Shown here: one piece after another, positions 52,052-61,383 of the stretch | Layout of the letters: each line of letters starts with the position of its first letter | How positions within the stretch are numbered: the stretch's first letter is position 1 | Assembly (NCBI GenBank): GCA_947175575.1 | Contig: CAMWNG010000001.1 | Coordinates: 62,001 to 126,000, forward strand | Direction: 5' to 3' | Length of the DNA stretch: 64,000 nt | Source of the DNA: an uncultured Bacteroidales bacterium | GTDB taxonomy: Bacteria; Bacteroidota; Bacteroidia; Bacteroidales; Muribaculaceae | Position numbers and translations under genes: made by a program | Notes under the pieces: model-generated | What the model was told of the DNA's origin: nothing | The model's input: the letters and a program-made list of their open reading frames with translations, nothing else | Database searches by the model: none

Positions 52052-54172
52052 ATGAAGAATCTTGCCGTAATCTTTCTGACGCTTTTAATGCTGCTCACGT
52101 CGGGCGTGCAGAATCGCGTTTATGCCATGAAGCACACTGACGAAGTAATGGCCAATATCAGACATCATCTTTCTACTATCAATGAGCCGGCCGATTCATT
52201 GCCCCCGCTGTTGAATCTTTTTGATCTCGAACAGGCTGTTGGATTGAGAAAGAATTACGACTCGCTCGCGGTGGTGATTTACGATGTTGCGCTTAGGGCC
52301 GGAAACTCTACAGTAGCACTCGAGATGTTGCGTCATCAGGCAAATTCTGTCAACACCAAAGGTTTGAATCTTAAGAAGCTTCTTAAAGAGACAGAGCGGT
52401 TCGAAGGGCATGCTGATAAGAAAGCAACCGAGACATTCATCCTCATGCGGTTAAACCGATATTATACTTATTTGACTGACGCCGACTCCACCCAGACTCA
52501 GTTTCAGGAACAATTGAGAGAGATTACGGTTGCTCCTCCCAAAGACATTTATGATAATATCGTTAAACTTCATGCAGTGTGTATGCATCTTTCGAAAGAA
52601 AAATCACGAGAGCTGCTTCCCAAATATTTCGGCAGACTTGAAACCCTTGTTGATTCGGTTCACGATCGTACTCATGCTCTTGCAAGCACAGTGTATCTCC
52701 ATTCGGCACTTGCTTATTCGGATGCTGACGTCACTGACCGCGCGTTGGAATCTGATCGTAAACTGCTTGAGCTGATGGACACCATGGACATGCAATATGA
52801 AGCCGCAGGACGTCCGTTCAGAGAATATGGTAATGCCAAATACATGGCATATAGACGCATGCTTCGAAACTGGCGCGACCTATCTTCATCCGAACTTGAA
52901 AATCTGTATGCGAAAGCAAACGAGGCCGCGGCCAATGCACCGCAGGCACAGATTGCCGATCGACTCAATCCTCTTGTCGATATATACTACAACATGGGTA
53001 AGAAGAATTATTCCGAGGCAAAACCCTTGTTGGAAAAAGCTCTTGCAAGAGCTGATAACAACTCGCGGCGCACTGAATTGTTACGCGACATGATGATCGT
53101 TGCTAAAGCTACCGATGACACCGAAACATACATGAACATCGCTGATGAGTATGTCCAGCATCTGCATACTATTCTAAACAACAGACTTCAGGAACGCTAT
53201 AAAGAATTACAGGTCGCATACGACATCAATCAATTTAAATCTGAGATTACTTCTCTTAAAAACGAGAAAAAAAATACACAGATCGGTTTTCAACGCACGA
53301 TTATATGGATTTCGCTGAGTGCTTTGCTTGTTCTTCTTATTCTTTTGTTTTTCCTTATCAGGCAATACTCTCATTCGAGAAAACTCGCTCAGAATCTTGC
53401 GCAGATAAACAAGGCATTGGTCAAGGAAAGCGAATCACTCAGAAAATCAAAAGCTGAGATTATCGAGATGCGCGACGAGGCTCAGAAGGCCAATCAGTTC
53501 AAGACTACATTCATGCGCAACCTCGGACGAGAAATTTCCGTACCCCTCAATTCGATAGTAGAACACTCGCGCCTTATTGTCGATTGCATCGACTCCACCA
53601 ACAAACCCTATCTGACCCAGTATGCCGAAATGATCCAGTTCAACGGAGATTATATAACAACTGTGGTCAATGATGTGCTGCATCTCGCACAGCTCGATTC
53701 CGATTCCCTCAGCCTGTCGCGTTCACTTGTCGATATTCGTAAGATAGCGGAACTGGTTATTGATACCGTCACACCGGAAATTAAGGAAGATGTGAAACTC
53801 GTTTTCGACCCGGATTCCGTGAATCCCATAATCTATACCGATCCCCGGCGCGTTCAGCAGATTCTGATGAATGTCGTTTCGAACGCTGCGAAATTCACTG
53901 CTTCAGGAACCGTTACCTTGCAATGCAACTTCGTAAATCAGGGTAAGATGGTGGCTATTTCAGTGACTGACACCGGTGTCGGCATCGATCCGAAATACAA
54001 GGATGTAATTTTTGACCGTTTTGTAAAGATAGATGACAACACTCCCGGTGCCGGACTTGGTCTTCCGCTCGCACGCATGCTCGCACGACTTCTCGGAGGT
54101 GACTTGACATTTGATTCCAATTACCGTAAAGGGGCGCGATTCGTATTAACCATACCAAATACCACCAAATAA
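52052..54172 (+). CDS. TPR sensor histidine kinase with a degenerate phospho-acceptor site
   Basis: 706 residues. Signal peptide, a periplasmic helical region with TPR-like repeats (to about 400), one membrane helix (IIWISLSALLVLLILLFFLI, about 417-436), a coiled coil and a HisKA-type dimerisation segment (FMRNLGREISVPLNSIVEHSRLI). The H box, usually SHEIRTPLN, has Arg at about 493 instead of His. The ATP-binding domain is intact: N box QILMNVVSNAAKFT, DTGVGI and GAGLGLPLARMLA. It can probably bind ATP but not autophosphorylate at the usual site. No receiver or output domain. 6 nt after rfbB. Confidence 0.85.
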   Translation: MKNLAVIFLTLLMLLTSGVQNRVYAMKHTDEVMANIRHHLSTINEPADSLPPLLNLFDLEQAVGLRKNYDSLAVVIYDVALRAGNSTVALEMLRHQANSVNTKGLNLKKLLKETERFEGHADKKATETFILMRLNRYYTYLTDADSTQTQFQEQLREITVAPPKDIYDNIVKLHAVCMHLSKEKSRELLPKYFGRLETLVDSVHDRTHALASTVYLHSALAYSDADVTDRALESDRKLLELMDTMDMQYEAAGRPFREYGNAKYMAYRRMLRNWRDLSSSELENLYAKANEAAANAPQAQIADRLNPLVDIYYNMGKKNYSEAKPLLEKALARADNNSRRTELLRDMMIVAKATDDTETYMNIADEYVQHLHTILNNRLQERYKELQVAYDINQFKSEITSLKNEKKNTQIGFQRTIIWISLSALLVLLILLFFLIRQYSHSRKLAQNLAQINKALVKESESLRKSKAEIIEMRDEAQKANQFKTTFMRNLGREISVPLNSIVEHSRLIVDCIDSTNKPYLTQYAEMIQFNGDYITTVVNDVLHLAQLDSDSLSLSRSLVDIRKIAELVIDTVTPEIKEDVKLVFDPDSVNPIIYTDPRRVQQILMNVVSNAAKFTASGTVTLQCNFVNQGKMVAISVTDTGVGIDPKYKDVIFDRFVKIDDNTPGAGLGLPLARMLARLLGGDLTFDSNYRKGARFVLTIPNTTK

Positions 54173-54183
54173 GGTTGTTTCGG

Positions 54184-57100
54184 ATGGCTGAAAAGTTTCT
54201 TGAGCAGATAGCCCGCAATTATACAGCTCCGGAACGCATCGGTTCTCTGGGCGATATACTTTTTATAATGCCGAATAAACGCTCCGGCATGTTTTTGAAA
54301 CATTATATTCAGAAACATGCCGGGAATACTCCGGTATTTATGCCTCGTTTCGCCACCATGCAGCGTCTTGCGTCTTCCATGTTGCGCATACCGGAAGCAT
54401 CAAGGAACGAATTGCTGTTCATGCTTTATAATGCATATATTGAAGAAGTCAGTAAGGCAGCCCATCAGGAGCGACCAACAGAATTCGACCGCTTTATCTT
54501 CTGGGGAGATATGATCCTGTCGGACTATGACCTTATTGACAAATCTCTGGCAGATCCGGCCAAACTGTATGCTAATCTCAGTGACCTGCATGATCTTCAG
54601 GCCGATTACCTGACTGATGAGCAGAAAGAGGTTATAACGCGTATCTGGGGACCGACAAACATGACCGGACAGACGGACTCTTTCTGGTTCCCGTCCGGAA
54701 AAGAATTGGCCAAGACCGACATTGTGCGCAAATTCGTTAGCCTATGGGAAATTCTTGGGCCGATGTATTTTAATCTCAGAAACAGACTCAATCAGGCCGG
54801 AATGTCCACTCCCGGCATATTGATTAGGAAAGCTGCAGAGTTGCTCCGCGATTCTGTTCCTGAAAGTATGTTGCGTAAGAAATTTGTGTTCGTGGGATTG
54901 AGTGACGTGTCTACTGCAGAGTTGTCAATCATGGAGTCGCTTAATCGTAAAGGAATCGCAGATTTTTTCTGGGACATTGATCTTCCTTTGTTTGAAGGCG
55001 ATGATACGGATAATCCCGCATCCGGAGCTACCGCCATGATACGCACCCTTGCCCGCAAGTATCCGATGCCTGATGATTTCTCATTGGATCGGACGCATGT
55101 AACTCCGGAAATAAATATATTCGGAATTCCATCCACTGTGGGCATGGCCAAAGGCGCTGCAGGAACTATCCGTACTTTGCTCGAAAACGGGAATCTTTCC
55201 GCAGCCGACGCCATTGAAACAGCCGTTGTACTACCTGACCCATCGCAGCTCATGCCTTTTCTGCTCGGGCTGCCTCAAGGACTTCCGGGTCTGAATGTAA
55301 CCATGGCGCTGCCTTATGCAGACACGACTTTTGCGACACTGCTGCGAACGATAATACTTTTGCAAAACTCAGTGCGACGGACGCGCGAGGGTACAGTGTA
55401 CTATATGTACGAACAAGTACTCGAAATACTGCAACATCCGCATATCAGCATCATCTTACCGGATAAGATCGACATATTCCGGCAAAAGGTCATTGACTCC
55501 GGGAAACGCTTTATTGACGGTAAGTGGCTTGCAGAGGAACTTCCTGAACTCGAATTCATTTTCAATCCGATCAATAATCCTGACAGTCTTGAGGATACCT
55601 GTGAGTATCTTCGTAATTTACTGACCGAACTGACCGGAAGGCTCGGAAATATTGCTGAAAACTATCACGCTTCAGGCTCCGGCGAAATTGAAGCACTCGA
55701 ATATCTGTCAGGGCAGATAGATTCGCTTGAGGCACTTATCAGGCAATATGGTGTGGCCATGAAGGAATCCACATTCTTGCATTTGTTCGAACGCATCCTG
55801 AATGCCCGCCCTATCAATCTGGAAGGTACACCTCTTAGCGGAATGCAGGTGATGGGGGTGTTGGAGACTCGTTGCCTTGATTTCGACAATATCATATATA
55901 TGTCGCTAAACGAGAAGGTATTTCCAAGACGCGATTATGTCCGCACGATGATTCCCAACACTCTCAGACGTGGATATGGCTTGCCTACCATCCAACATTC
56001 AGAGAGCTTTTATTCATATTACTTTTTCCGTTCTCTGTCGCGTGCCTCTGTAATTACTCTGTTTTATGATTCAAGGACACCCGGATCTTCCACCGGTGAA
56101 ATGTCCCGTTTTCTGACACGCCTTCTCTATCTTCCAGGTGATGCTCGGGTAAAACTTTATCGGTCGGTACTTGAGAACAGCATGCCACCGTCAGCTCCAA
56201 TCGAAATTGCAAAGACACCCGCTGTCAAGGCCCGCTTAAATGAATATCTTAAAGGGGGCTCTCGATCGCTGTCGGCATCTTCACTGAAAAATTTATTCCA
56301 CTGTCCGCTTCGTTTTTATCTTCAGAACGTCAATCGCATCAACTACGAGGACGAACCAAGGGATTATCTGAATGCTGCCGCTATCGGAAGCATTTTCCAC
56401 GATACGATGCAGTTTCTTTTCCGCTCATATGAAGGTTCGTTGATAACATGTGATATCATAGATTCTCTGATGAGTCAGGACGCTCTTGACAAAGCTTTTT
56501 TCGAAAGTTTGACTCTGCATGCGGACTATCGTCCGGGAACTTCCGATGAAGACATGCGCTATGAATACATTGTGGTGAAAGCGGCCGTCCAACATCAGAT
56601 TAGATGTCTCCTTTCCGCAGAGAAAGACCGGATCATGTCCGACGGTGATTTCACCTATATCAAAGGCGAGGAGACATTCACTGTCGACTGGGATATAATT
56701 AAAGATAAATTGACGGTTAATTTTCTTATGATCATTGACCGTATCGATCGTCTCGCCGCGGATCATCTGCGCTTTATTGATTATAAGACCGGTGGAGACA
56801 AGACCGGTATCGGTAAGGATATTAATAATCTTTTTGAAAAATCAGATTGTGCCGGCATCCTGCAACTCATGATATACGCCGAGGCATACCACGACACTAA
56901 AGAATCTTCATCATCAATAGACATATCTCTCATAAACATAAGCGATGTGGTTAAATCTGGTCACATTGATCCGGTGATGTTCAACGGAAAACGACTGCCG
57001 CCCTGCCCCGACTTTCCAACGGAGTTCCGCGAAATTTTCAATGAGCGAATGGAAGAGTTCTTTTTGAAAGATACCCCGATACGTCAGACGGAAAATGTGG

Positions 57101-57186
57101 ACAATTGCAGATACTGTCCGTTCAATAACATCTGCAACCGTCAGACCACGGTGACGGAACATACTCATGACTCATATACGATATGA
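54184..57186 (+). CDS. AddB-like PD-(D/E)XK nuclease protein
   Basis: About 1000 residues from the ATG MAEKFLEQIARNY; the track begins at an upstream TTG. The N-terminus has the AddB-type ILFIMPNKRSGMFLKHYI and no Walker A, so it is an inactivated helicase domain. A C-terminal RecB-like nuclease has FIDYKTGGDKTG, and cysteines that could bind an Fe-S cluster are placed as in AddB: one in LFHCPLRFYL, three in CRYCPFNNIC. AddAB processes double-strand breaks for recombination. The AddA helicase is not in the window. It overlaps hemW (ATGA). Confidence 0.85.
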   Translation: MAEKFLEQIARNYTAPERIGSLGDILFIMPNKRSGMFLKHYIQKHAGNTPVFMPRFATMQRLASSMLRIPEASRNELLFMLYNAYIEEVSKAAHQERPTEFDRFIFWGDMILSDYDLIDKSLADPAKLYANLSDLHDLQADYLTDEQKEVITRIWGPTNMTGQTDSFWFPSGKELAKTDIVRKFVSLWEILGPMYFNLRNRLNQAGMSTPGILIRKAAELLRDSVPESMLRKKFVFVGLSDVSTAELSIMESLNRKGIADFFWDIDLPLFEGDDTDNPASGATAMIRTLARKYPMPDDFSLDRTHVTPEINIFGIPSTVGMAKGAAGTIRTLLENGNLSAADAIETAVVLPDPSQLMPFLLGLPQGLPGLNVTMALPYADTTFATLLRTIILLQNSVRRTREGTVYYMYEQVLEILQHPHISIILPDKIDIFRQKVIDSGKRFIDGKWLAEELPELEFIFNPINNPDSLEDTCEYLRNLLTELTGRLGNIAENYHASGSGEIEALEYLSGQIDSLEALIRQYGVAMKESTFLHLFERILNARPINLEGTPLSGMQVMGVLETRCLDFDNIIYMSLNEKVFPRRDYVRTMIPNTLRRGYGLPTIQHSESFYSYYFFRSLSRASVITLFYDSRTPGSSTGEMSRFLTRLLYLPGDARVKLYRSVLENSMPPSAPIEIAKTPAVKARLNEYLKGGSRSLSASSLKNLFHCPLRFYLQNVNRINYEDEPRDYLNAAAIGSIFHDTMQFLFRSYEGSLITCDIIDSLMSQDALDKAFFESLTLHADYRPGTSDEDMRYEYIVVKAAVQHQIRCLLSAEKDRIMSDGDFTYIKGEETFTVDWDIIKDKLTVNFLMIIDRIDRLAADHLRFIDYKTGGDKTGIGKDINNLFEKSDCAGILQLMIYAEAYHDTKESSSSIDISLINISDVVKSGHIDPVMFNGKRLPPCPDFPTEFREIFNERMEEFFLKDTPIRQTENVDNCRYCPFNNICNRQTTVTEHTHDSYTI

Positions 57187-58283
57187 CCTCCGGTGGCCTG
57201 TATATTCACATCCCGTTTTGTAAATCAAAGTGTATCTACTGCGATTTTTACTCCGTGCCGTCCGAAAGTTGTTTTGATGCGGTTGTCGATGGTCTTATTA
57301 ACGAATGGGAGGTTCGGAAGCGGGAACTCGAAACCGCTCCTCACACCATATATATCGGAGGCGGAACCCCATCGGTGCTTCCGGGTCGGCTGGTCGAAAA
57401 GCTTTTTCACGTTTTGCCGGTCGACACAGCCCGCGAAATAACATTTGAAGCAAATCCGGACGATATAACGCCCGATTATATAAAATTATTGGTTGACAAT
57501 GGCGTGAATCGTCTGAGTCTCGGAGTCCAGAGTCTGAATGACGACCTTTTAAGATGGATGCGCAGGCGTCACGATTCCGCGTGCGCATTGCAGGCCATAG
57601 ATACAGCCCGGCAAAACGGTATTACGAATATTTCGGGCGACCTTATATACGGTCTTCCGGAAATGACTGACCAACAATGGAATAGTTCCTTGAACCGCCT
57701 TATCGCAACTGGCATTTCCCATTTATCGGCCTACTGCCTGACTTATGCAGACGGAACACCGCTGGCTGTAGCTCTTGAGCGAGGGGATGTGGCAGAGACG
57801 GACGACAATACAATCGGCAGTCAGTTCGAGCTTCTGCGGGATATTACTGCACGAGCCGGGTTCGAACATTATGAAATATCGAATTTTGCCCTTCCCGGTA
57901 GTCGCGCGCTTCACAATTCGGCGTATTGGCGGCCGGATTCCCAATGGCTCGGAATCGGTCCGGCGGCACATTCCTTCATAGCGCATAAAAGACGTGCAAA
58001 TCCGTCAGACATAGAGACCTGGCTTAAACAAGGGGGACAGGCGCCATCATCTGAGGAAGAAAGTCAGCTCGACCTGCTGAATGATTTTATAGTGGCGGCA
58101 TTGAGAACGAGTGAAGGAATCGACATTAACGATATTCCACAGAGATACAGGGAAAGACTGATGGCCGCAGCTGCCCCACATATCGCCTCCGGACAAATGT
58201 TCTTAAAGGATAATCATGTCGGAGTAAATCCCCGTTACTGGCTTATTTCCAACATATTCATGCGCGACATGATTCTCGAATAA
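57183..58283 (+). CDS. hemW: HemW-type radical SAM protein
   Basis: 366 residues. The radical SAM cluster is CKSKCIYCDFYS (CxxxCxxC plus the Phe typical of HemW). GGGTPSVLPGRL and ISGDLIYGLPEMTDQQW with YEISNFALPG complete the family picture. HemW is a heme-binding chaperone that was long annotated as an oxygen-independent coproporphyrinogen oxidase (HemN). True HemN has a further Cys (CxxxCxxCxC) that is replaced by Phe here. It overlaps the previous gene by 4 nt and ends the operon. Confidence 0.9.
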   Translation: MTSGGLYIHIPFCKSKCIYCDFYSVPSESCFDAVVDGLINEWEVRKRELETAPHTIYIGGGTPSVLPGRLVEKLFHVLPVDTAREITFEANPDDITPDYIKLLVDNGVNRLSLGVQSLNDDLLRWMRRRHDSACALQAIDTARQNGITNISGDLIYGLPEMTDQQWNSSLNRLIATGISHLSAYCLTYADGTPLAVALERGDVAETDDNTIGSQFELLRDITARAGFEHYEISNFALPGSRALHNSAYWRPDSQWLGIGPAAHSFIAHKRRANPSDIETWLKQGGQAPSSEEESQLDLLNDFIVAALRTSEGIDINDIPQRYRERLMAAAAPHIASGQMFLKDNHVGVNPRYWLISNIFMRDMILE

Positions 58284-58284
58284 T

Positions 58285-58322
58285 AAAGCAGTGTCCCGCT
58301 CGTTCAGGCGGGGCACTGCTTT
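58285..58322. terminator. Terminator shared by hemW and the opposing NAD(P)-binding gene
   Basis: AAAGCAGTGTCCCGC pairs with GCGGGGCACTGCTTT (15 bp with one G-U) around an 8-nt loop. It is followed on the plus strand by TACTATTTTTTG, a T-run, and lies between two converging genes. Confidence 0.85.
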
Positions 58323-58342
58323 ACTATTTTTTGTTATTAGAA

Positions 58343-58816
58343 TCAGGCGATATATTCCTCCCGATGGCGTGTAGGATTGAGAGCTTCCTCTGCGGCACGT
58401 GTCGCATAATCGCCTTCGGTGGATATATAGACCCAGTCGATATCGTTGTGACGGCGGAGATCGCCCAGGAAGAATGCTTCCGCATTGTAGCCGCCTACTA
58501 CAATCAGTCGTGTAACACCTGCTTCACGCACAGCGTTTACGAGTTCCGCGTAGCGTTTCAGCGCGAAATCATTAGCGTCCTTGTCGGTCTGCTTGTCGCC
58601 GAAAGCGAGGATTACAGTATTATAGCCTTCGAAGCCTTCAGCGAGTGTCTCCTTTGTCGCGGTGTTGAGATGTGAGACGGTAAGTGCAGTGTTCTCAATC
58701 ATGAGGTGTTCGGGATTCGTTACGATGGCGTTCACAGCTGCCTGACGATGCAGAAGTGCGCTGAGAATGTCCGAGAAGATGTGGCCGTTTATACCGGCAA
58801 GAGCAATTTCTTTCAT
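58343..58816 (-). CDS. Short NAD(P)-binding Rossmann-fold protein
   Basis: 157 residues, shorter than most members of the NmrA/SDR-atypical group. MKEIALAGINGHIFSDILSALL has a GxxGxxG-like Rossmann start with the last Gly replaced. EGYNTVILAFGDK and RLIVVGGYNAEAFFL are further core strands. DWVYISTEGDYATRAAEEALNPTRHREEYIA ends the protein without a catalytic Tyr-Lys pair. It resembles NAD(P)H-binding sensor-type proteins; function unknown. It converges on hemW and is divergent from DUF4250. Confidence 0.8.
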   Translation of the reverse strand: MKEIALAGINGHIFSDILSALLHRQAAVNAIVTNPEHLMIENTALTVSHLNTATKETLAEGFEGYNTVILAFGDKQTDKDANDFALKRYAELVNAVREAGVTRLIVVGGYNAEAFFLGDLRRHNDIDWVYISTEGDYATRAAEEALNPTRHREEYIA

Positions 58817-58877
58817 AGTGTAGTGTTGTTAGGTTAGAGATGTCTTTCTTCTTTTTAACAAATTGAAAGGCGTGTTG

Positions 58878-58909
58878 TTTGAAAGAATGGGAAATAATCC
58901 GTAAATTTG
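58878..58909 (+). promoter_or_regulatory. Full -33/-7 promoter for the DUF4250-uvrD-nspC operon
   Basis: TTTG at 58878-58881, a 20-nt spacer, then TAAATTTG at 58902-58909, an ideal Bacteroidota promoter. Transcription would start about 18 nt before the small gene at 58934. Confidence 0.75.
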
Positions 58910-58933
58910 CATCACGTAAGTTATTATTGAATA

Positions 58934-59113
58934 ATGGAAAATCTTCCTCAGGACCCATATATGCTTTTAAGCGTGGTGAACATGAAACTACGCGACAATT
59001 ATTCTTCGTTGACAGAATTGTGCGATGATCTGGATATAAATCCCGAATCGCTGTGCGACACTCTCGCCGAAGCGGGATTTACATACGATGAGGAAAACAA
59101 CCGTTTCGCCTGA
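58934..59113 (+). CDS. DUF4250-family small protein (missing from the ORF track)
   Basis: 59 residues, just under the track's length limit. The start MENLPQDPYMLLSVVNMKL follows an ideal promoter. LRDNYSSLTELCDDLDINPESL and a C-terminal YDEENNRFA match the DUF4250 family, a short helical protein of unknown function with a conserved Asp-Pro/Met-Leu-Leu N-terminus. It ends 2 nt before uvrD and may be translated together with it. Confidence 0.82.
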   Translation: MENLPQDPYMLLSVVNMKLRDNYSSLTELCDDLDINPESLCDTLAEAGFTYDEENNRFA

Positions 59114-59115
59114 AA

Positions 59116-61383
59116 ATGTCAGCAACATATCTCGACGAACTGAATGAACAGCAGCGTCTGGCCGTAAAATACATTACCGGTCCACAGTTGGTTGTGGCCG
59201 GAGCCGGTTCAGGCAAGACGCGCGTGCTGACATACAAAATCATGCATCTTCTGGCAAACGGATACGATCCCGGACGCATCCTGGCTCTGACATTTACAAA
59301 CAAAGCGGCCAAAGAAATGAAGGAGCGTATCACCGCGCAGGTGGGCGAACATTCATCCCGACGCTTATGGATGGGGACCTTCCACAGCATTTTTTCACGG
59401 ATTCTGCGACGTAATGCCGAACATATCGGTTTTACACCCAATTTTACCATCTATGACCAATCGGATTCCCGGAATCTGGTGAAACTGATTGTCAAGGACA
59501 TGAATCTTGATGATAAATACTATAAGCCGGCAACAATCCAGAATGAAATCTCCAATGCCAAGAATCAGTTGATTTCACCGGAGCAATATGCCCGCGACAA
59601 AGATATAAACGCATATAACCGAAAAGCCGGACGTGAGAAACTTGCGGCGATTTTCAATGAGTATGTACGCCGGTGCAGAATCAGTGACGCCATGGACTTC
59701 GACGATCTGCTGTATTATACGGCTGTGCTGTTTCGGGATCATGTGGAAATTCTGAGACATTACCGTGAATTTTTCCAATATGTACTCGTAGATGAGTTTC
59801 AGGACACAAATTTCGCACAGAATTATATCCTGATCTCGCTTACCAAAGGCATCGGGAATTTGTGTGTGGTTGGGGATGACGCCCAAAGCATATACTCTTT
59901 CCGCGGTGCAAACATACGTAATATTCTTGACCTCAAACGGTCGTATCCAGACCTCGAGACATTCAAACTCGAACAGAATTATCGTTCTACACAGAATATA
60001 ATCAATGCCGCCAACACGCTGATTGAGAAAAATCGTGACCAGATAAAAAAACGAGTGTTCTCAGTCAATGATCCGGGTGACCGCATCGAAGTTCAGACCG
60101 GTTCGTCCGATTATGACGAGGCGGGACTTGTAGCATCGAAAATCGTCACGCGACAGGCCATGACCGGCGATCCGTTCAGTGAGTTCGCCATACTTTACCG
60201 AACAAACGCACAGTCGCGTGTGTTGGAGGAAGCCCTGCGACGCCGCAACATCACATACCGGATTTACGGAGGTCTGGCATTCTACCAGCGCAAGGAAGTC
60301 AAAGACGCCCTCAGTTACTTCCGTCTTTCTGTAAATCCTAACGATGACGAAGCTTTAAGGCGTGTAATCAATGTGCCTGCCCGGGGTATAGGAGACACCA
60401 CCGTTGGCAAGCTCACACGTTGTGCCCTGGATGCCTGTGTAAGCATCTGGACCGTGCTTACTGATCCTGAACGCTACGGTCTGGATGTCAACCGCGGAAC
60501 GATGTCGAAGTTAAACGGATTTATTTCTCTTATTGAAAAATACCGTCAGTTCGGCGAAAAAGCGGATGCTGAATCCCATGCGCGCTTCATTATTCAGGAT
60601 GCAGGACTACTGAGACAATACCTGAGCGATTCGAGTCCTGAGAATATTTCGAAGATCCAGAATCTCGAAGAACTAATCCGTGGTGCTCATGAGTTTGTGG
60701 AGGAACGGAAAAACGAAGGCAGCGATTCCGAAACTACCCTGGCATCGTTCCTTACCACTGTTTCGTTGCAGACTGATCAGGACCAGAATGATCCGGCTCT
60801 TGCCAATTCGGTCACTCTGATGACCATACATGCAGCCAAAGGACTTGAATTTTCAAATGTATTCATTGTAGGTGTTGAAGCGGATTTACTCCCATCCTTG
60901 ATGTCGCACAACAGTATGGAATCCGTCGAGGAAGAACGGCGTCTTCTGTACGTCGCGATTACGCGTGCGAAAAAATTCTGCATGATCACATACGCCAAGA
61001 ACAGATATCTCAACGGCCAGACAATGGACTGCCGTCCCTCTCCATTCCTGAATGACATTGATGGACGGTATCTGAAATTTTCATATGGTGCACAACGTAT
61101 GGCTCCCCCGATGCCACGACCCAAAACCGAACCGTCGAGACCTCGACCGGCGGTTAAACCGACCGTACGTCAAAGCACAGCATCGACCGGGTCTGCATCA
61201 CAACATAGAGCGTCAGAGCTTAAAGTCAATATGGAAATCGAACATCTTCAGTTCGGCCATGGCATAATTCAAGATATAACGGTATCAGAACTGGGTGAAG
61301 CCATTATCGTGAAATTTGATAATGAAAATTCTGTCCGTAAACTGCTGCTGTCTTACGCAAAATTCAATATAATCACTCAATGA
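59116..61383 (+). CDS. UvrD/PcrA-type superfamily 1 DNA helicase
   Basis: 755 residues. Walker A VVAGAGSGKTRVL, motif Ib, Walker B VLVDEFQDTN, motif III GDDAQSIYSFRGA, EQNYRSTQNI, motif V TIHAAKGLEFSNVF and motif VI RRLLYVAITRAKK are in order. After a proline-rich linker the C-terminus has VNMEIEHLQFGHGIIQDITVSELGEAIIVKF, the Tudor-like domain of PcrA that binds RNA polymerase. This 3'-5' helicase serves nucleotide-excision repair and removal of stalled complexes. It overlaps nspC by 4 nt. Confidence 0.95.
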   Translation: MSATYLDELNEQQRLAVKYITGPQLVVAGAGSGKTRVLTYKIMHLLANGYDPGRILALTFTNKAAKEMKERITAQVGEHSSRRLWMGTFHSIFSRILRRNAEHIGFTPNFTIYDQSDSRNLVKLIVKDMNLDDKYYKPATIQNEISNAKNQLISPEQYARDKDINAYNRKAGREKLAAIFNEYVRRCRISDAMDFDDLLYYTAVLFRDHVEILRHYREFFQYVLVDEFQDTNFAQNYILISLTKGIGNLCVVGDDAQSIYSFRGANIRNILDLKRSYPDLETFKLEQNYRSTQNIINAANTLIEKNRDQIKKRVFSVNDPGDRIEVQTGSSDYDEAGLVASKIVTRQAMTGDPFSEFAILYRTNAQSRVLEEALRRRNITYRIYGGLAFYQRKEVKDALSYFRLSVNPNDDEALRRVINVPARGIGDTTVGKLTRCALDACVSIWTVLTDPERYGLDVNRGTMSKLNGFISLIEKYRQFGEKADAESHARFIIQDAGLLRQYLSDSSPENISKIQNLEELIRGAHEFVEERKNEGSDSETTLASFLTTVSLQTDQDQNDPALANSVTLMTIHAAKGLEFSNVFIVGVEADLLPSLMSHNSMESVEEERRLLYVAITRAKKFCMITYAKNRYLNGQTMDCRPSPFLNDIDGRYLKFSYGAQRMAPPMPRPKTEPSRPRPAVKPTVRQSTASTGSASQHRASELKVNMEIEHLQFGHGIIQDITVSELGEAIIVKFDNENSVRKLLLSYAKFNIITQ

